A stretch of DNA of 64,000 bases. Origin: Bog-375 sp049587755 (GTDB lineage: Bacteria; Acidobacteriota; Terriglobia; Bryobacterales; Bryobacteraceae). Shown here piece after piece: positions 26,274-35,573 of the stretch (positions are counted from its first letter, which is position 1; every line of letters begins with the position of its first letter). The stretch lies in NCBI GenBank assembly GCA_049587755.1, contig JBAVEN010000086.1, positions 1 to 64,000 on the forward strand, given 5' to 3'. The position numbers and the translations under genes are program-made. A model generated the notes under the pieces. The model ran no database searches. It was not told where the DNA came from and worked only from the letters and a program-made list of their open reading frames with translations.

Positions 26274-29200
26274 TCAGAATTTCAAATGCAGCGCCACTTG
26301 CATAATGCGCGGGTCGGCCGTGCTGGAGATCTGGCCGAAACTCAGGTCGCCGATGTTCGTATCCGGATTGCTAAATTCCACGTTGTTAAACACGTTGAAG
26401 GCGTCGACGCGGAATTCCAACTCCGTCGTCTCACGGAGCCGGAAGACTTTGGCAATTGCCAGGTTGGCGTTAAACGCGCCGGGTCCGCGCAGCGAATTGC
26501 GGCCGAACGTCCCGTAGGTGAACTGGTCCAGCAGAGTGGCGGGGTTCACCGAGGTCGCTTCCTGGTTGAGCGCCACTTCGCGCGCGTTGGAAAAGCTGTT
26601 CGGATTGAACCAGTAATTGCCGCCTTGCTCGCCCGAGCCGTTGGTGGTCACGTTGACGGTGCGGAAGGCTCCGGGGTCGAGGTACTGAACCGGCGCCACC
26701 ACATCAGCCCGCACCACCTGGATATCGCCTGCGCCAGACGGACCGGGGCTGGAAATTGAAGATGCCGTGCCGGGGCTGAATGCCATCACATCCAGCGGGA
26801 AGCCCGACCGCCAGGTGAGGATGGGATACAGGGTCCAACCCTTGGTGAACCAGGCCGCGTGCGTGGTCAGCTTCTCAAAGGGCAACTCCCAGCCGCCCGA
26901 TAGGGAAAGGAACTGCCGGATATCCGCATCGCCGGAGGACCAGAACTGGTTGTGGTTATAGTAAGGCACGAAGTTGTTGCGCTGCCGGTAGCCGGACTCG
27001 TTGTCGAGCTCATGCGACCACGTGTACGCCAGCGTAAAGAACGTATTGCCTAGCCGCGAATTCGAAAGCCGCTTTGTCAGGTTGGTCTGCAACGCGTCGT
27101 AATCGGCGCGGCCGACATTCTGAAACTCGTTCATGTACGTGTAATCGCCGTCGCAGCATGGCGCCAGGTCCAGAATGCGCGTGCTGGTGCCCGGCTGGAA
27201 CGGGTCGATGTCCGTCAGCCCGGTTAGGCCGTGCGCGATGTAGCCAATGTATCCGGCCTCCAGCGTCAGGTTGTTGGCGAACTCTTGTTGGATCGTGAGG
27301 TTGTACTGGTAAATGCGAGGCGTCTTGAGGTTCGGATCGACGTAGAAAGGATTGCCGCCGCCGATCGGCAGGTCTCCGGCAGCGGCGAAGTCCACATTGT
27401 GGTCGACCGGTTTCGAAGGAAACGGGTTGGGTTCGCCGGCGGCGCCGAATGGATCGGACAGTATGCCCGGATCCGAAGTGAACCCACCTGCGGGCGGGCT
27501 GAAGGTCAGGAACGCCGAGGCGAAGAACGGCGCCTGCCCGTTGAACTGCAGATTGTCTTCGGCCTTCAGAATGTCGTAGAAGACGCCGAAGCCGCCGCGA
27601 AGGCTGGTCTTGGCGTTGCCGAAAACATCCCAGGCAAAACCCACTCGCGGGGCGAAGTTGGTGCGGTCGGGCCAGTTCGCGCCGCGCGGAGCGCCCTGGT
27701 CGCCGGGGAAGACCAGCCCCAGAGGAGCGTCCGGAAATACGGTCGATTGCAAGCCCGGAATGAAGGAGAACGAACGGCCCTGCGTATCGTACTTGGGCTG
27801 ATTGTATTCGTACCGCAAGCCGTAATTCAAGGTGAACCGGGGGGTGATCTTCCAGCTATCCTGCGCGTAGCCGGCGAAGGAATGGGAGCGGATGTTGGTT
27901 GGCGCGTTGGGATATTCCTGGAAATCGTCGGGCAGGCCCATCAGGAAGTCGGCCAGGTCGTTGCCGGAACCGATTCCGGTTCCCGGACCGTAGAAGTCGA
28001 ATTCGCCGTTCAGGTAATAGCCGTAAAGCATGGCATCGCGGTACGACGAAAAAAGGAAGCCCGTCTTCAGCAGGTGGCTGCCGCGGGTCCAGGAAAAGTC
28101 GTCCGTGAAGGTGAGGGTGTTATCGACGATGTTCGCCGGGCCGAAGGGATTGTAGCCGGCGAACAAGCCGCTGCCTTCGAGATTAACGATAGTGGAACCG
28201 TCCACCAGGTCCGGGGTGATTCCAATTCCCAGGTTGGCGGGACCGGGTTGCGTGCCGATGGGATAGTTTTGCTTGGTGTTATTCCGCTGCGCCGTAAACC
28301 GGGCTACGTTGATGGTGGCCGGCGAAAAACTGTGCGTGTAACCCACATTGCCCATGTACGCCGCGATCTCGTCCGAAATCGGGAAACCACTCACCGTGGT
28401 CGCGCCCGAGGAGCCGGAGAACGGAACCGTGCTCGGGTTATCCTGGGCCGCGAACGTGGCGGTCAGCGTATCGCGCATGCCGATGTTGTAATCGAGTTTG
28501 CCCAGGTATTCGGAATGGTTAGTGAGCGCCGCGGCCTGGGGGAACAGGAAACCGGTCGGCGAGGTGGGCAGCAACCCGTCCTTGAAGTAATTGAGAGCCA
28601 CCTGGCTGATGCGGCTCGGATCGATGATGGCCTGCGAGGCGAGTGTGGGACTGGGCTCAAACCACGGATTGGCCAGCAGGAAACTGGCGACCACCGGGTC
28701 CGGGCCGCCGTTCACGGCCTGCGAGAAGTTGCCCTGCGCCTCCAGCGGCGTGAAGGTGGTGATCTTGCCCGACTGCGAATTCTCGTTCTGCTTCTGGCCC
28801 TCGTAGGAGAAGAAGAAGAACAGCTTGTTGCGGCCGTCCACCAGGCTGGGCAGCCAAATCGGCCCGCCCACCGTGAAGCCGTACTGGTTGCGCTTCAGAA
28901 TCTGGCGTGCGATGCCCTGTTCGTTATTGAAAAAGGTGTTGGCATCCAGGTCTTCGTTGCGCAGATAGTCGAAAGCCGTGCCGTGCACCGCGTTGGTTCC
29001 GCTTTTGATCACGATGCTGACGATGCCGCCGCCGCTGCGGCCGTACTCGGCCGCGTAGTTGCTTTGCAGCACGCGAAATTCACCCACCGCATCGGGATTC
29101 GGGTTGATCACAATGTCATTATTGATGAGGTGATTATCCAGACCGCCATCGAGCAGGTACGTCACTGAATCGGAACGTCCGCCGCCAACGCTATAGGATC

Positions 29201-29738
29201 CGGCCTGCCGCGGCGCATCGTTGTTTTTCGGCGTAACGCCGGTTTGCGTCGCCAGGAGATCGAGCGTGTTACGCCCGTTCAACGGCAATTCCGATATCGC
29301 GACGCCGCTGACCGTGGCGCCGACCGTGGAATTCTCGGTTTCCACCGCGCTGGCTCCGCCTTCCACCGTGACGACGTCCTTGACGGCGCCCACTTGCAGC
29401 ATGATGTCGACGCGCAGCGTCTGATTGATTTCGAGCGAGTTCTTGGCGGCGACCACCATCCGCGAAAATCCGGTTGCTTCCGCCGCAACTTCGTACGGGC
29501 CGATCGGCAATTCCAGCACCTGGTAATAGCCCTGCTTATCGGTCGAGGTCCGCCGGGAAACCCCCGTACCCGTATTCGTAACGGTCACCGTGGCGCCGGA
29601 AACGACGGCGCCGCTCGGGTCGGAGACAATGCCCACAATTCTGCCCGTGGTATCCTGCGCGAAAGCAGGGCACAGGGCCAGAGCCAGGATGCACACCGTG
29701 TATCGAAATTTGAAGCTGCTTTTCGAAGATATTCGCAT
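26274..29738 (-). CDS. Oar-like TonB-dependent receptor with carboxypeptidase-regulatory-like domain
   Basis: Large outer-membrane receptor of the acidobacterial/myxobacterial Oar type, probably for polymeric or peptide substrates. The 1154-residue product has a signal peptide (ILALALCPAFAQ), an N-terminal CarboxypepD_reg-like beta-sandwich (GRIVGIVSDPSGAVVSGATV), a plug domain (SELPLNGRNTLDLLATQTGV; YAAEYGRSGGGIVSIVIKSG) and a C-terminal barrel ending in a strand that finishes ALHLKF. Start chosen at 29738 because of the signal peptide and an AAAGGTAAAGAG site. A promoter candidate lies ~185 nt upstream. Confidence 0.95.
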   Translation of the reverse strand: MRISSKSSFKFRYTVCILALALCPAFAQDTTGRIVGIVSDPSGAVVSGATVTVTNTGTGVSRRTSTDKQGYYQVLELPIGPYEVAAEATGFSRMVVAAKNSLEINQTLRVDIMLQVGAVKDVVTVEGGASAVETENSTVGATVSGVAISELPLNGRNTLDLLATQTGVTPKNNDAPRQAGSYSVGGGRSDSVTYLLDGGLDNHLINNDIVINPNPDAVGEFRVLQSNYAAEYGRSGGGIVSIVIKSGTNAVHGTAFDYLRNEDLDANTFFNNEQGIARQILKRNQYGFTVGGPIWLPSLVDGRNKLFFFFSYEGQKQNENSQSGKITTFTPLEAQGNFSQAVNGGPDPVVASFLLANPWFEPSPTLASQAIIDPSRISQVALNYFKDGLLPTSPTGFLFPQAAALTNHSEYLGKLDYNIGMRDTLTATFAAQDNPSTVPFSGSSGATTVSGFPISDEIAAYMGNVGYTHSFSPATINVARFTAQRNNTKQNYPIGTQPGPANLGIGITPDLVDGSTIVNLEGSGLFAGYNPFGPANIVDNTLTFTDDFSWTRGSHLLKTGFLFSSYRDAMLYGYYLNGEFDFYGPGTGIGSGNDLADFLMGLPDDFQEYPNAPTNIRSHSFAGYAQDSWKITPRFTLNYGLRYEYNQPKYDTQGRSFSFIPGLQSTVFPDAPLGLVFPGDQGAPRGANWPDRTNFAPRVGFAWDVFGNAKTSLRGGFGVFYDILKAEDNLQFNGQAPFFASAFLTFSPPAGGFTSDPGILSDPFGAAGEPNPFPSKPVDHNVDFAAAGDLPIGGGNPFYVDPNLKTPRIYQYNLTIQQEFANNLTLEAGYIGYIAHGLTGLTDIDPFQPGTSTRILDLAPCCDGDYTYMNEFQNVGRADYDALQTNLTKRLSNSRLGNTFFTLAYTWSHELDNESGYRQRNNFVPYYNHNQFWSSGDADIRQFLSLSGGWELPFEKLTTHAAWFTKGWTLYPILTWRSGFPLDVMAFSPGTASSISSPGPSGAGDIQVVRADVVAPVQYLDPGAFRTVNVTTNGSGEQGGNYWFNPNSFSNAREVALNQEATSVNPATLLDQFTYGTFGRNSLRGPGAFNANLAIAKVFRLRETTELEFRVDAFNVFNNVEFSNPDTNIGDLSFGQISSTADPRIMQVALHLKF

Positions 29739-29922
29739 CTCTTTACCTTTTTCAATGACGTGGGGGAGTGCCCGGGCGGCATCGCCGATCTGCTTCTCTG
29801 CCGAAGAGATTGCGGGCCTCCAAACCAGAGAACCGCTTGCAGCCGGCCAGTGAGACTGCAAGCTCACCAGGCCGTATGGGCGATTGCGGACGACTGCGTG
29901 GTCGCCTGCAAGGCAATTTCGG

Positions 29923-29951
29923 ATTATAGTATCACGATTGCAACAATCCAA
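29923..29951 (-). promoter_or_regulatory. sigma-70-like promoter for the TonB receptor
   Basis: On the minus strand TTGGAT (29946-29951) and TATAAT (29923-29928) are separated by 17 bases. It would give the receptor mRNA a leader of roughly 180 nt. Confidence 0.5.
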
Positions 29952-30009
29952 CTCGGGTATTCGGGTCGCGCCATCTCAGGCGGAGGGCCGATTTCGAAGC
30001 TGAACTCGC

Positions 30010-30050
30010 GCCGGCTGGCAATAACTAAACTTAGTTGTTTCAACCGGATT
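30010..30050 (+). promoter_or_regulatory. 41-bp shared upstream element, copy 1
   Basis: GCCGGCTGGCAATAACTAAA followed by CTTAGTTGTTTCAACCGGATT; 36 of 41 bases match 34964-35004. Includes the inverted repeat AACTAA-AC-TTAGTT. It ends 15 bases before the ATG at 30066, i.e. in promoter/operator or leader position. Confidence 0.6.
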
Positions 30051-30065
30051 CAGGCGCTATCACGG

Positions 30066-31514
30066 ATGCGACCATGGGGTCTCCGGCCCGCAGATCGTTG
30101 CGTTCTCTCGGATACTCATGTCCTAATAAGGGAAGTGCGCAAGTCAAATCGCCGGTTGGCGCGGATTAAAAACACGGAATCGAAGAATGGCCGCGCTCGA
30201 ACCATCGGCATCCGAATCGTGCTGCTGGTCCTGTTTCTCGTAACAGGGAAAGGGCTGTCCGGGCAGGAGCGGGCAGCAGGGCAGCAGCCGGCCGGCCCGG
30301 TAGTTCCCGCCATCTCGGGAACGGTGGTCGACGCCATCACGGGAAAACCCGTCGCTGGCGTCGATGTGACTCTGCGGGCCGAGACCACCGACCGAATGCA
30401 GCTTCGTTACGAATCGTGCCGCACTTCTCCGCTGGGGCGGTTCCGCTTTCCTTCGTCTGTCGAGCCGAAGGCTTCGGGTCTGTTGGGGGGTATCGGTGAA
30501 ATCGCCATTACCGTAAATATCCCCTTTGTCCCGCTGGCTCAGATCCGGGCTGCATACAGCAATGACTGGGTTACTTCGGATGGAGGCTCGGATGCTTCCC
30601 AGAATGTGCTTGGCGATCCACTCTTCACCCTCAAGTCGACACGCGTGTACAACCTGGAATTGAAGGGCCCGCGCGTGAATAACAAAGCGTATTTCCCCAT
30701 GGCCGTCCAGTTTCTGAAAGCCTGCGGGCAGGCGTGGGACGCCAACTGCATCAGCATGGAGACCACCCGGGATGTGCGGGTTCCACTGATTCCCGTGCTC
30801 GACGGTCCAGCCGGCTGTAAGAAGATTGCGGACCGCGACCTTAGCGAGGGCTGTCGTCAACTCCAGGTTTACCGCTCTGCTTTTCTCCACGTCGAGACGA
30901 TGGCTCAGGTGCAGGCGGACAAAACCCTCTGCAACACTGTCGACGGCGGCCGTGTTTCCAAGATATGCCTCGACCAACTTCATAGCTATGTCTGGAACCC
31001 CGAGCGCTATGAAGGCCGCCTGCCGGTGCGGATGGAAATCGATCCGGCCGAAGAAGCTCTCATCTTGACGCCGATAGCCGGGATGGGAGTTGTCCGGCAC
31101 GGCCTCGGCCAAACCGATCCGTTTGACGAAACCGCTACCTATTACGCCAGCTACAGGCGGCAGGCTCACTGGCCCTGGCTCGATGCCGTCCGGGTTTCGG
31201 TCGACTTCATCGGCGACACCGAAGCGAGGCGGTTGCAATGGGCGCGCCTTCTGAAGTTCAATCAAAGTCCCGCCAAGCAGGCTGGCCACTTCGAGATGTT
31301 CGACGGCAGCCCTCTGTTTGTGTATGAAGCAGAGTCGGCTTCCCAGGTCGCCTGGATCAGCGGCGACAAGCTCATCACGATCAGCGTCAGCCGCCACGCC
31401 GATCTTTTGCGAGGGGGTTTCAGGGAGGTGGATGCCCGCATGGCGGAGGCCACACCTGAACAGCGCCGGGAACTGATCCGGAGTTATCTGCGGAAGTATC
31501 CCCTCTCCAACTGA
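30066..31514 (+). CDS. secreted protein with carboxypeptidase-regulatory-like domain, unrecognised
   Basis: Up to 482 residues. An N-terminal membrane/signal segment (RIVLLVLFLVTGKGLSGQ) is followed by a CarboxypepD_reg-like sandwich (ISGTVVDAITGKPVAGVDVT) and a ~350-residue C-terminal part with no recognised fold, containing DTEARRLQWARLLKFNQSPA and five or so conserved-looking Cys. Start uncertain: the ATG at 30066 gives a long N-terminal tail before the signal segment; later GTG (30135) or TTG codons are possible. The gene shares its upstream element with the gene at 35013 and is convergent with the paralogue pair, suggesting one co-regulated secreted system. Confidence 0.7.
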   Translation: MRPWGLRPADRCVLSDTHVLIREVRKSNRRLARIKNTESKNGRARTIGIRIVLLVLFLVTGKGLSGQERAAGQQPAGPVVPAISGTVVDAITGKPVAGVDVTLRAETTDRMQLRYESCRTSPLGRFRFPSSVEPKASGLLGGIGEIAITVNIPFVPLAQIRAAYSNDWVTSDGGSDASQNVLGDPLFTLKSTRVYNLELKGPRVNNKAYFPMAVQFLKACGQAWDANCISMETTRDVRVPLIPVLDGPAGCKKIADRDLSEGCRQLQVYRSAFLHVETMAQVQADKTLCNTVDGGRVSKICLDQLHSYVWNPERYEGRLPVRMEIDPAEEALILTPIAGMGVVRHGLGQTDPFDETATYYASYRRQAHWPWLDAVRVSVDFIGDTEARRLQWARLLKFNQSPAKQAGHFEMFDGSPLFVYEAESASQVAWISGDKLITISVSRHADLLRGGFREVDARMAEATPEQRRELIRSYLRKYPLSN

Positions 31515-31525
31515 CTCCGAAACCG

Positions 31526-33127
31526 CTACTGGAGTTGTTTCTCGTTCGGTGCGGCACCATCGAGGTGAAGCATCCGCACATTTCTGTACCAATAGCGGCC
31601 CTCGACAAAATCGATGCCATCGCCGCAACCTCCCGCGGCCAGCAGCTCGCGATAAAGAGCCTCGTGCTTGGCGTACTCCTCACTGGCGATGGATTGACCG
31701 CTACTGGGCACATCGCGGAGCGCGACGCCCCCGTCCGCCGGCCAGAGAACGGAGCGGATGCCGGCCAGTGCGGAGCAGCCGCTGTCGGCCGCCCGCGGTG
31801 TGCAGATGGCCGCCGGTGCTACAGGGCACCCGCCTTCAGCCGCTGGGGGCGCTGCGGCTGGCAGGGGCTTGAGCAAGGTTTCCGGCGTCACGAGTTCCAC
31901 CACATCCAGTTGGCATAGGCGGTGCAGGTCGCGCCAATCCTGGATCTGGTCGCCGCCGTTTAACCAAATGACCCGGTAGATTTTGGAGCCGGCCTGGACG
32001 TACGCGTCGCGGTTCGGGTCTGTGTCCGCGTCCTTTGGGTTGTTGGAGGGTAGTTTCATAAAGAACTCGGCCGGCAGATCCTGATGGAACATCCGGAAGT
32101 CGCCACGGACCGGCCGCTTCGCGCATCGCGCCGCGAACTCTTCACTCGACGCCGCTCTGATCTTGCCCTGAGCCTGGTCGATGGGCAGTTGCGAAAAAGG
32201 CCACGCCAAGAACGTAATCTGCCGTTTCTCGTCATATTTCAGGAAGTAGTAGGCCTGGGCAAGCGCCTTGGCTTTGACCCGTTCCAGACTCTGTATCACG
32301 GGAGCCAGTGCCGCTGTGTTGCCGGGAATCAACACTCGTTGGTGCCGTGCGCAGATGAGCGTAATGGAGGGCTGGCCTTGCGTCTTATCGGCCGGTGGTA
32401 ACGTGTTGGGCAACGCGTTGAACCCGGCGCTTTGAAACGACTGCATCAACTTGGCTAAGTCTTCCTGCCCAAGCCGCTGGCGGTCAAAAACGTTCGAGTG
32501 AGTATCCCGATAGTCGATGGAGCCGTCGTCGTGCACGGACAAGATTTCGCCGGTGGGTGACTGATAGGCCACCAGCGTGCCCGACCGGTTCGAACAAACG
32601 GTGTCTTGAGCACTCTCATTAAAATAGACCGGTTCGCCGGGAATTCTTTCCAGGCCGGTGAGAACCAGCGCTTCCGTTCCTCCGGATGCGAGCGACATAC
32701 GGGCTCGCACCCGGTCGTTGAACCTCAGTTGTGGCAGGATTCCCTGCAACCGGCTATCGACCGAGTAGATCCTTTTGCGTTGGCAGGTGCGCAACCCGCC
32801 CTGGTCGGCCACATCTGTGTCGAGAGCTTCAATCACCAGCGGGCGCGCGCCGACAACCCGCGCGATCATCTGAACGGAGAAGCTCGGGGCGCCATCGGCA
32901 GGCGGTTTGGGAGCGGAGACAAACTCCACCATTTGGGGATCGAACGGCTGCTCCGGCAACTGTCCGGACAGAACGCATGCTCCAGGCGAGAGAGAGCTGT
33001 TGGAAGCCATGCCGGATTGACCTTCCGCGCAGACGGCACCAAAGAGGGCGCTGAGGAGGAGAAGCATCAGGACGCCCGGCTCCAGGGGCCTGCTCCGCGG
33101 CTGCAATCGATTCGTGGGAATTGTCAT
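31526..33127 (-). CDS. secreted protein, paralogue 2 of a tandem pair, unrecognised
   Basis: 533 residues with an N-terminal signal segment (GVLMLLLLSALFGAVCAEGQ). Not a family I know. Clearly homologous to the adjacent upstream gene: shared segments include LSGQLPEQPFDPQMVEFV, IYSVDSRL, RLGQEDLAKLMQSFQSAGF, QGQPSITLICARHQRVLIPG and the C-terminal EGRYWYRNVRM. Specific to this copy is a Cys/Pro/Ala-rich insert near residues 425-455. Its ATG overlaps the TGA of the upstream paralogue (ATGA), so translation is likely coupled. Confidence 0.8.
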   Translation of the reverse strand: MTIPTNRLQPRSRPLEPGVLMLLLLSALFGAVCAEGQSGMASNSSLSPGACVLSGQLPEQPFDPQMVEFVSAPKPPADGAPSFSVQMIARVVGARPLVIEALDTDVADQGGLRTCQRKRIYSVDSRLQGILPQLRFNDRVRARMSLASGGTEALVLTGLERIPGEPVYFNESAQDTVCSNRSGTLVAYQSPTGEILSVHDDGSIDYRDTHSNVFDRQRLGQEDLAKLMQSFQSAGFNALPNTLPPADKTQGQPSITLICARHQRVLIPGNTAALAPVIQSLERVKAKALAQAYYFLKYDEKRQITFLAWPFSQLPIDQAQGKIRAASSEEFAARCAKRPVRGDFRMFHQDLPAEFFMKLPSNNPKDADTDPNRDAYVQAGSKIYRVIWLNGGDQIQDWRDLHRLCQLDVVELVTPETLLKPLPAAAPPAAEGGCPVAPAAICTPRAADSGCSALAGIRSVLWPADGGVALRDVPSSGQSIASEEYAKHEALYRELLAAGGCGDGIDFVEGRYWYRNVRMLHLDGAAPNEKQLQ

Positions 33128-34680
33128 CGCACACTCGCGGGCGCGTTTGGTTGCGTCTCTGCTTCCCGGCGGGCTATCCGCACCCCAGTGTAAAAATAGC
33201 GTCCTTCGATAAAAGAGAGGCCCGGGGTTCCAGCGGCGTAAAGCTCCCGATACAGCAGTGCATGCTTTGCGAAGTCTTCATTGCTGATCCTTTGACCCTC
33301 GGGCGGCACTTCGTGGAGTCCGATCCCCGTGCCCGGTGGCCACAGCATGCCGTAGATCGCCCCGGATAGCCGTGTGTAGGAGACTGAATCGTCGGCTGCG
33401 CCGCTCGCAGGAATAGCGGACAGCAGGGAATCTGGTGTCTTGAGTTCCACCACGATCAGGCTCCCAAATGTCCCGCAGTTTTCGCTTGGGCACTGCTTCA
33501 CGACTCGAAAAATCTTCGATTCCTGGCGAACATATACATCGCGGTTAGGATCCCGAACGGAAGCTCCCAGGTACCATACGCCGGGCAGTTTAGCCAGATA
33601 CTCGGCCGGCAACTCCTGATGAATTCCCTCCGAGGTCTTCGGTACGGTCCGGCCGGACGCTCGCGCCTCCGCCTCCTGGCTGTAAGCGGTCCGCTTCATG
33701 CTTTCAATTTGATCGAGCGGAAGTTTGGAAAAGGGCCAGTCTAGAAAGGTTATCTCCCGCCTCTCGTTGTATCTCAGCAAGTAGTAACTGCCGGAGAGCG
33801 CTTTCGTCTTAACCTCTTCCAGCGCAGCCAGCACGGGAGCCAGGAGCGACTCGCGGCCTGGAATCAATACCCTCTGATACCGGGCGCAGACGAGCGTGAT
33901 CGAAGGCCTGCCCTGGGTGTTGTCGATCGGTGGCAAGCTGCTGGGGAATCCGTCGAACCCGGCGCTCTGGAACGATTGCATGAGGCGCGCCAGGTCTTCT
34001 TGTTCCAGACGGTGCCGATCGAATACGCTCGAACGCGCATCGTTGTAATAAATAGATCCATCCTTGCGCACGATCAGCGTTTCGCCGCTATGCTTCCGGT
34101 ACGCAACCAGCGTGCCCACCCGGTTCGAGCAGCCGCCATCCGCGGGGCGCTCGTGAAAGTACGCTGGCTCGCCATGAATCCTCTCCACCTTGGAGAGGAT
34201 CATTCGGCTAATGCCTCCCTCCATTGCCGCCAGTGTGGCCTCGACCAGGTCGCCGAATCGCAACTCTAGCAGCACGCTTCTCAGACGAGCGTCGACGGAA
34301 TAAATTCGCAGCATCTGGCAGGTATCGCTCGCGCCCGGCTGTCGCCGCTCGTCGTCGAGGATCTCGAAAACCACGGGGTGCACGCCCACCACTCGCGCAA
34401 TCATCCTCGCGGCGATGCTGAGGCTCTCATTGGTGAAAGGCTCGGTAAATGGTTGTGGGTTGGCAACGAACTCAACCAGCTCGGGATCGAACGGCGCCTC
34501 GGGCAACTGCCCCGAGAGAGCACAGGCTGCGGTCAGCGCGGAACCGGCCGGCGATGGCGGCGGTTGCGCCTTCGTCAACACCAAGCTAAAGGTCCCAAGG
34601 AAGACAAGAGCCGAAACGGTTCTCGAAGCATGAAACCTGGGCCGCAGCCGCGATTTGGACTCACCCGTTGCGATAGCCAT
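33124..34680 (-). CDS. secreted protein, paralogue 1 of a tandem pair, unrecognised
   Basis: 518 residues from the ATG at 34680, which precedes a basic stretch and a signal segment (VSALVFLGTFSLVLTKAQ); the frame is open 30 codons more. Function unknown. Shares with its neighbour LSGQLPEAPFDPELVEFVA, SVFDRHRLEQEDLARLMQSF, QGRPSITLVCARYQRVLIPG, ITFLDWPFSKLPLDQ and EGRYFYTGVRI. The conserved 'FDR-RL-QEDLA-LMQSFQSAGF' block is suggestive of a beta-rich domain with a helical hairpin. A TATAAT (minus strand, 34720-34725) is a possible -10. First gene of a two-gene operon. Confidence 0.8.
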   Translation of the reverse strand: MAIATGESKSRLRPRFHASRTVSALVFLGTFSLVLTKAQPPPSPAGSALTAACALSGQLPEAPFDPELVEFVANPQPFTEPFTNESLSIAARMIARVVGVHPVVFEILDDERRQPGASDTCQMLRIYSVDARLRSVLLELRFGDLVEATLAAMEGGISRMILSKVERIHGEPAYFHERPADGGCSNRVGTLVAYRKHSGETLIVRKDGSIYYNDARSSVFDRHRLEQEDLARLMQSFQSAGFDGFPSSLPPIDNTQGRPSITLVCARYQRVLIPGRESLLAPVLAALEEVKTKALSGSYYLLRYNERREITFLDWPFSKLPLDQIESMKRTAYSQEAEARASGRTVPKTSEGIHQELPAEYLAKLPGVWYLGASVRDPNRDVYVRQESKIFRVVKQCPSENCGTFGSLIVVELKTPDSLLSAIPASGAADDSVSYTRLSGAIYGMLWPPGTGIGLHEVPPEGQRISNEDFAKHALLYRELYAAGTPGLSFIEGRYFYTGVRIARREAETQPNAPASVR

Positions 34681-35012
34681 GCACCGTCGATTTAACCGGC
34701 GCGTTCTGAAACCATCTTGATTATAGATCCTCGCATCCGATTTCAGCCGTCCAGCGCGCGCATCCGTCACCTAACAGTTACTGGCCCACTAGTCGCGATC
34801 TTCAGCCATCGCTATGGCCGATGGCGGGTGCGGATAGCCTGCTTGGGCCCGGCGGTCCACCTTGGTGTGCCACACAGTAGCCTGACGCCCCCTCTCGGGA
34901 GTCCCTGCTGCCCTAAAACTGGGACACGATGCCTCAAACGCGTGTCCGGGCAACACAGGCAAAGCCGGCTGGCAATAGCTAAACCCAATTGTTTCAACCA
35001 GATTAAAGTGGT
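34681..35012. other. divergent intergenic region with palindromes and the shared element
   Basis: 332 bases, no gene. Contains two 7-bp perfect inverted repeats, GCCATCG/CGATGGC (34805-34811, 34819-34825) and GGACACG/CGTGTCC (34922-34928, 34941-34947), and copy 2 of the 41-bp element. Confidence 0.5.
34964..35004 (+). promoter_or_regulatory. 41-bp shared upstream element, copy 2
   Basis: GCCGGCTGGCAATAGCTAAA followed by CCCAATTGTTTCAACCAGATT; 36 of 41 positions equal to 30010-30050. Ends 8 bases before the ATG at 35013. Confidence 0.6.
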
Positions 35013-35573
35013 ATGAGGGATGCAGATAGATCGTCCGTGGCTCGTAGATTGCTCTTCGTCGCGGCGATGCTAGGTGTGGCGCAGCTTCAATCCGCCACCC
35101 TGCAACAGCTTTCGATGAGCGACCTGATCGCGAAATCCACCGCCATCGTGCGCGGGACGGTCCAGGGTTCGTACACCGCGTTTTCCGGCCCGGTGATTTT
35201 CACCCATTACCGTGTGCAAGTGGTGGAGAAATGGAAGGGCTCGGCCGGCGCCGCAGTGGATGTGGCCGTGCCCGGCGGCATTGCCAACGGCATACGGCAG
35301 ACCTATCCGGGCGCACCGCAGTTCCAGCCGGGCGACCAGTATGTGCTGTTTCTGTGGACCGGCAAATCCGGCTTGACGCAGATTATGGGGTTTTCGCAGG
35401 GCGCGTTCGCGGTTGTGCAGGATGGCACGTCCAATCCCCGTGTGACGCGGGAGGCCACTCACGACCTGATGCTCGACCCGGTAACGCATCGGCAGGTGAG
35501 CGATCGGACTCTGACGCTGCGGCTGAGCGCGCTGCGCTCGCAGGTGGCGAGCGCCCTGGAGGCGGCCCAGTAG
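35013..35573 (+). CDS. small secreted protein upstream of matrixin, unrecognised
   Basis: 186 residues with a signal peptide (ARRLLFVAAMLGVAQLQSA). The mature part (MSDLIAKSTAIVRGTVQGSY; FTHYRVQVVEKWKG; PGDQYVLFLWTGKSG) resembles small beta-barrel proteins that I have seen paired with matrixin-type proteases in Solibacter-like genomes; function unknown, perhaps a protease partner or inhibitor. Its TAG overlaps the GTG start of the next gene by one base, so the two are translationally coupled. Preceded by the 41-bp shared element. Confidence 0.75.
   Translation: MRDADRSSVARRLLFVAAMLGVAQLQSATLQQLSMSDLIAKSTAIVRGTVQGSYTAFSGPVIFTHYRVQVVEKWKGSAGAAVDVAVPGGIANGIRQTYPGAPQFQPGDQYVLFLWTGKSGLTQIMGFSQGAFAVVQDGTSNPRVTREATHDLMLDPVTHRQVSDRTLTLRLSALRSQVASALEAAQ

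Larger units (their letters stand above)
29739..30065. other. divergent intergenic region between TonB receptor and a secreted-protein gene
   Basis: 327 bases without a gene. Holds the minus-strand promoter candidate (29923-29951) and, at its right end, the 41-bp element (30010-30050) shared with 34964-35004. Confidence 0.6.

Noticed and set aside
30010..30050. Sigma-54 promoter inside the shared 41-bp element
   Set aside because: TGGCA is present but the -12 GC box is not at the required spacing in either copy.
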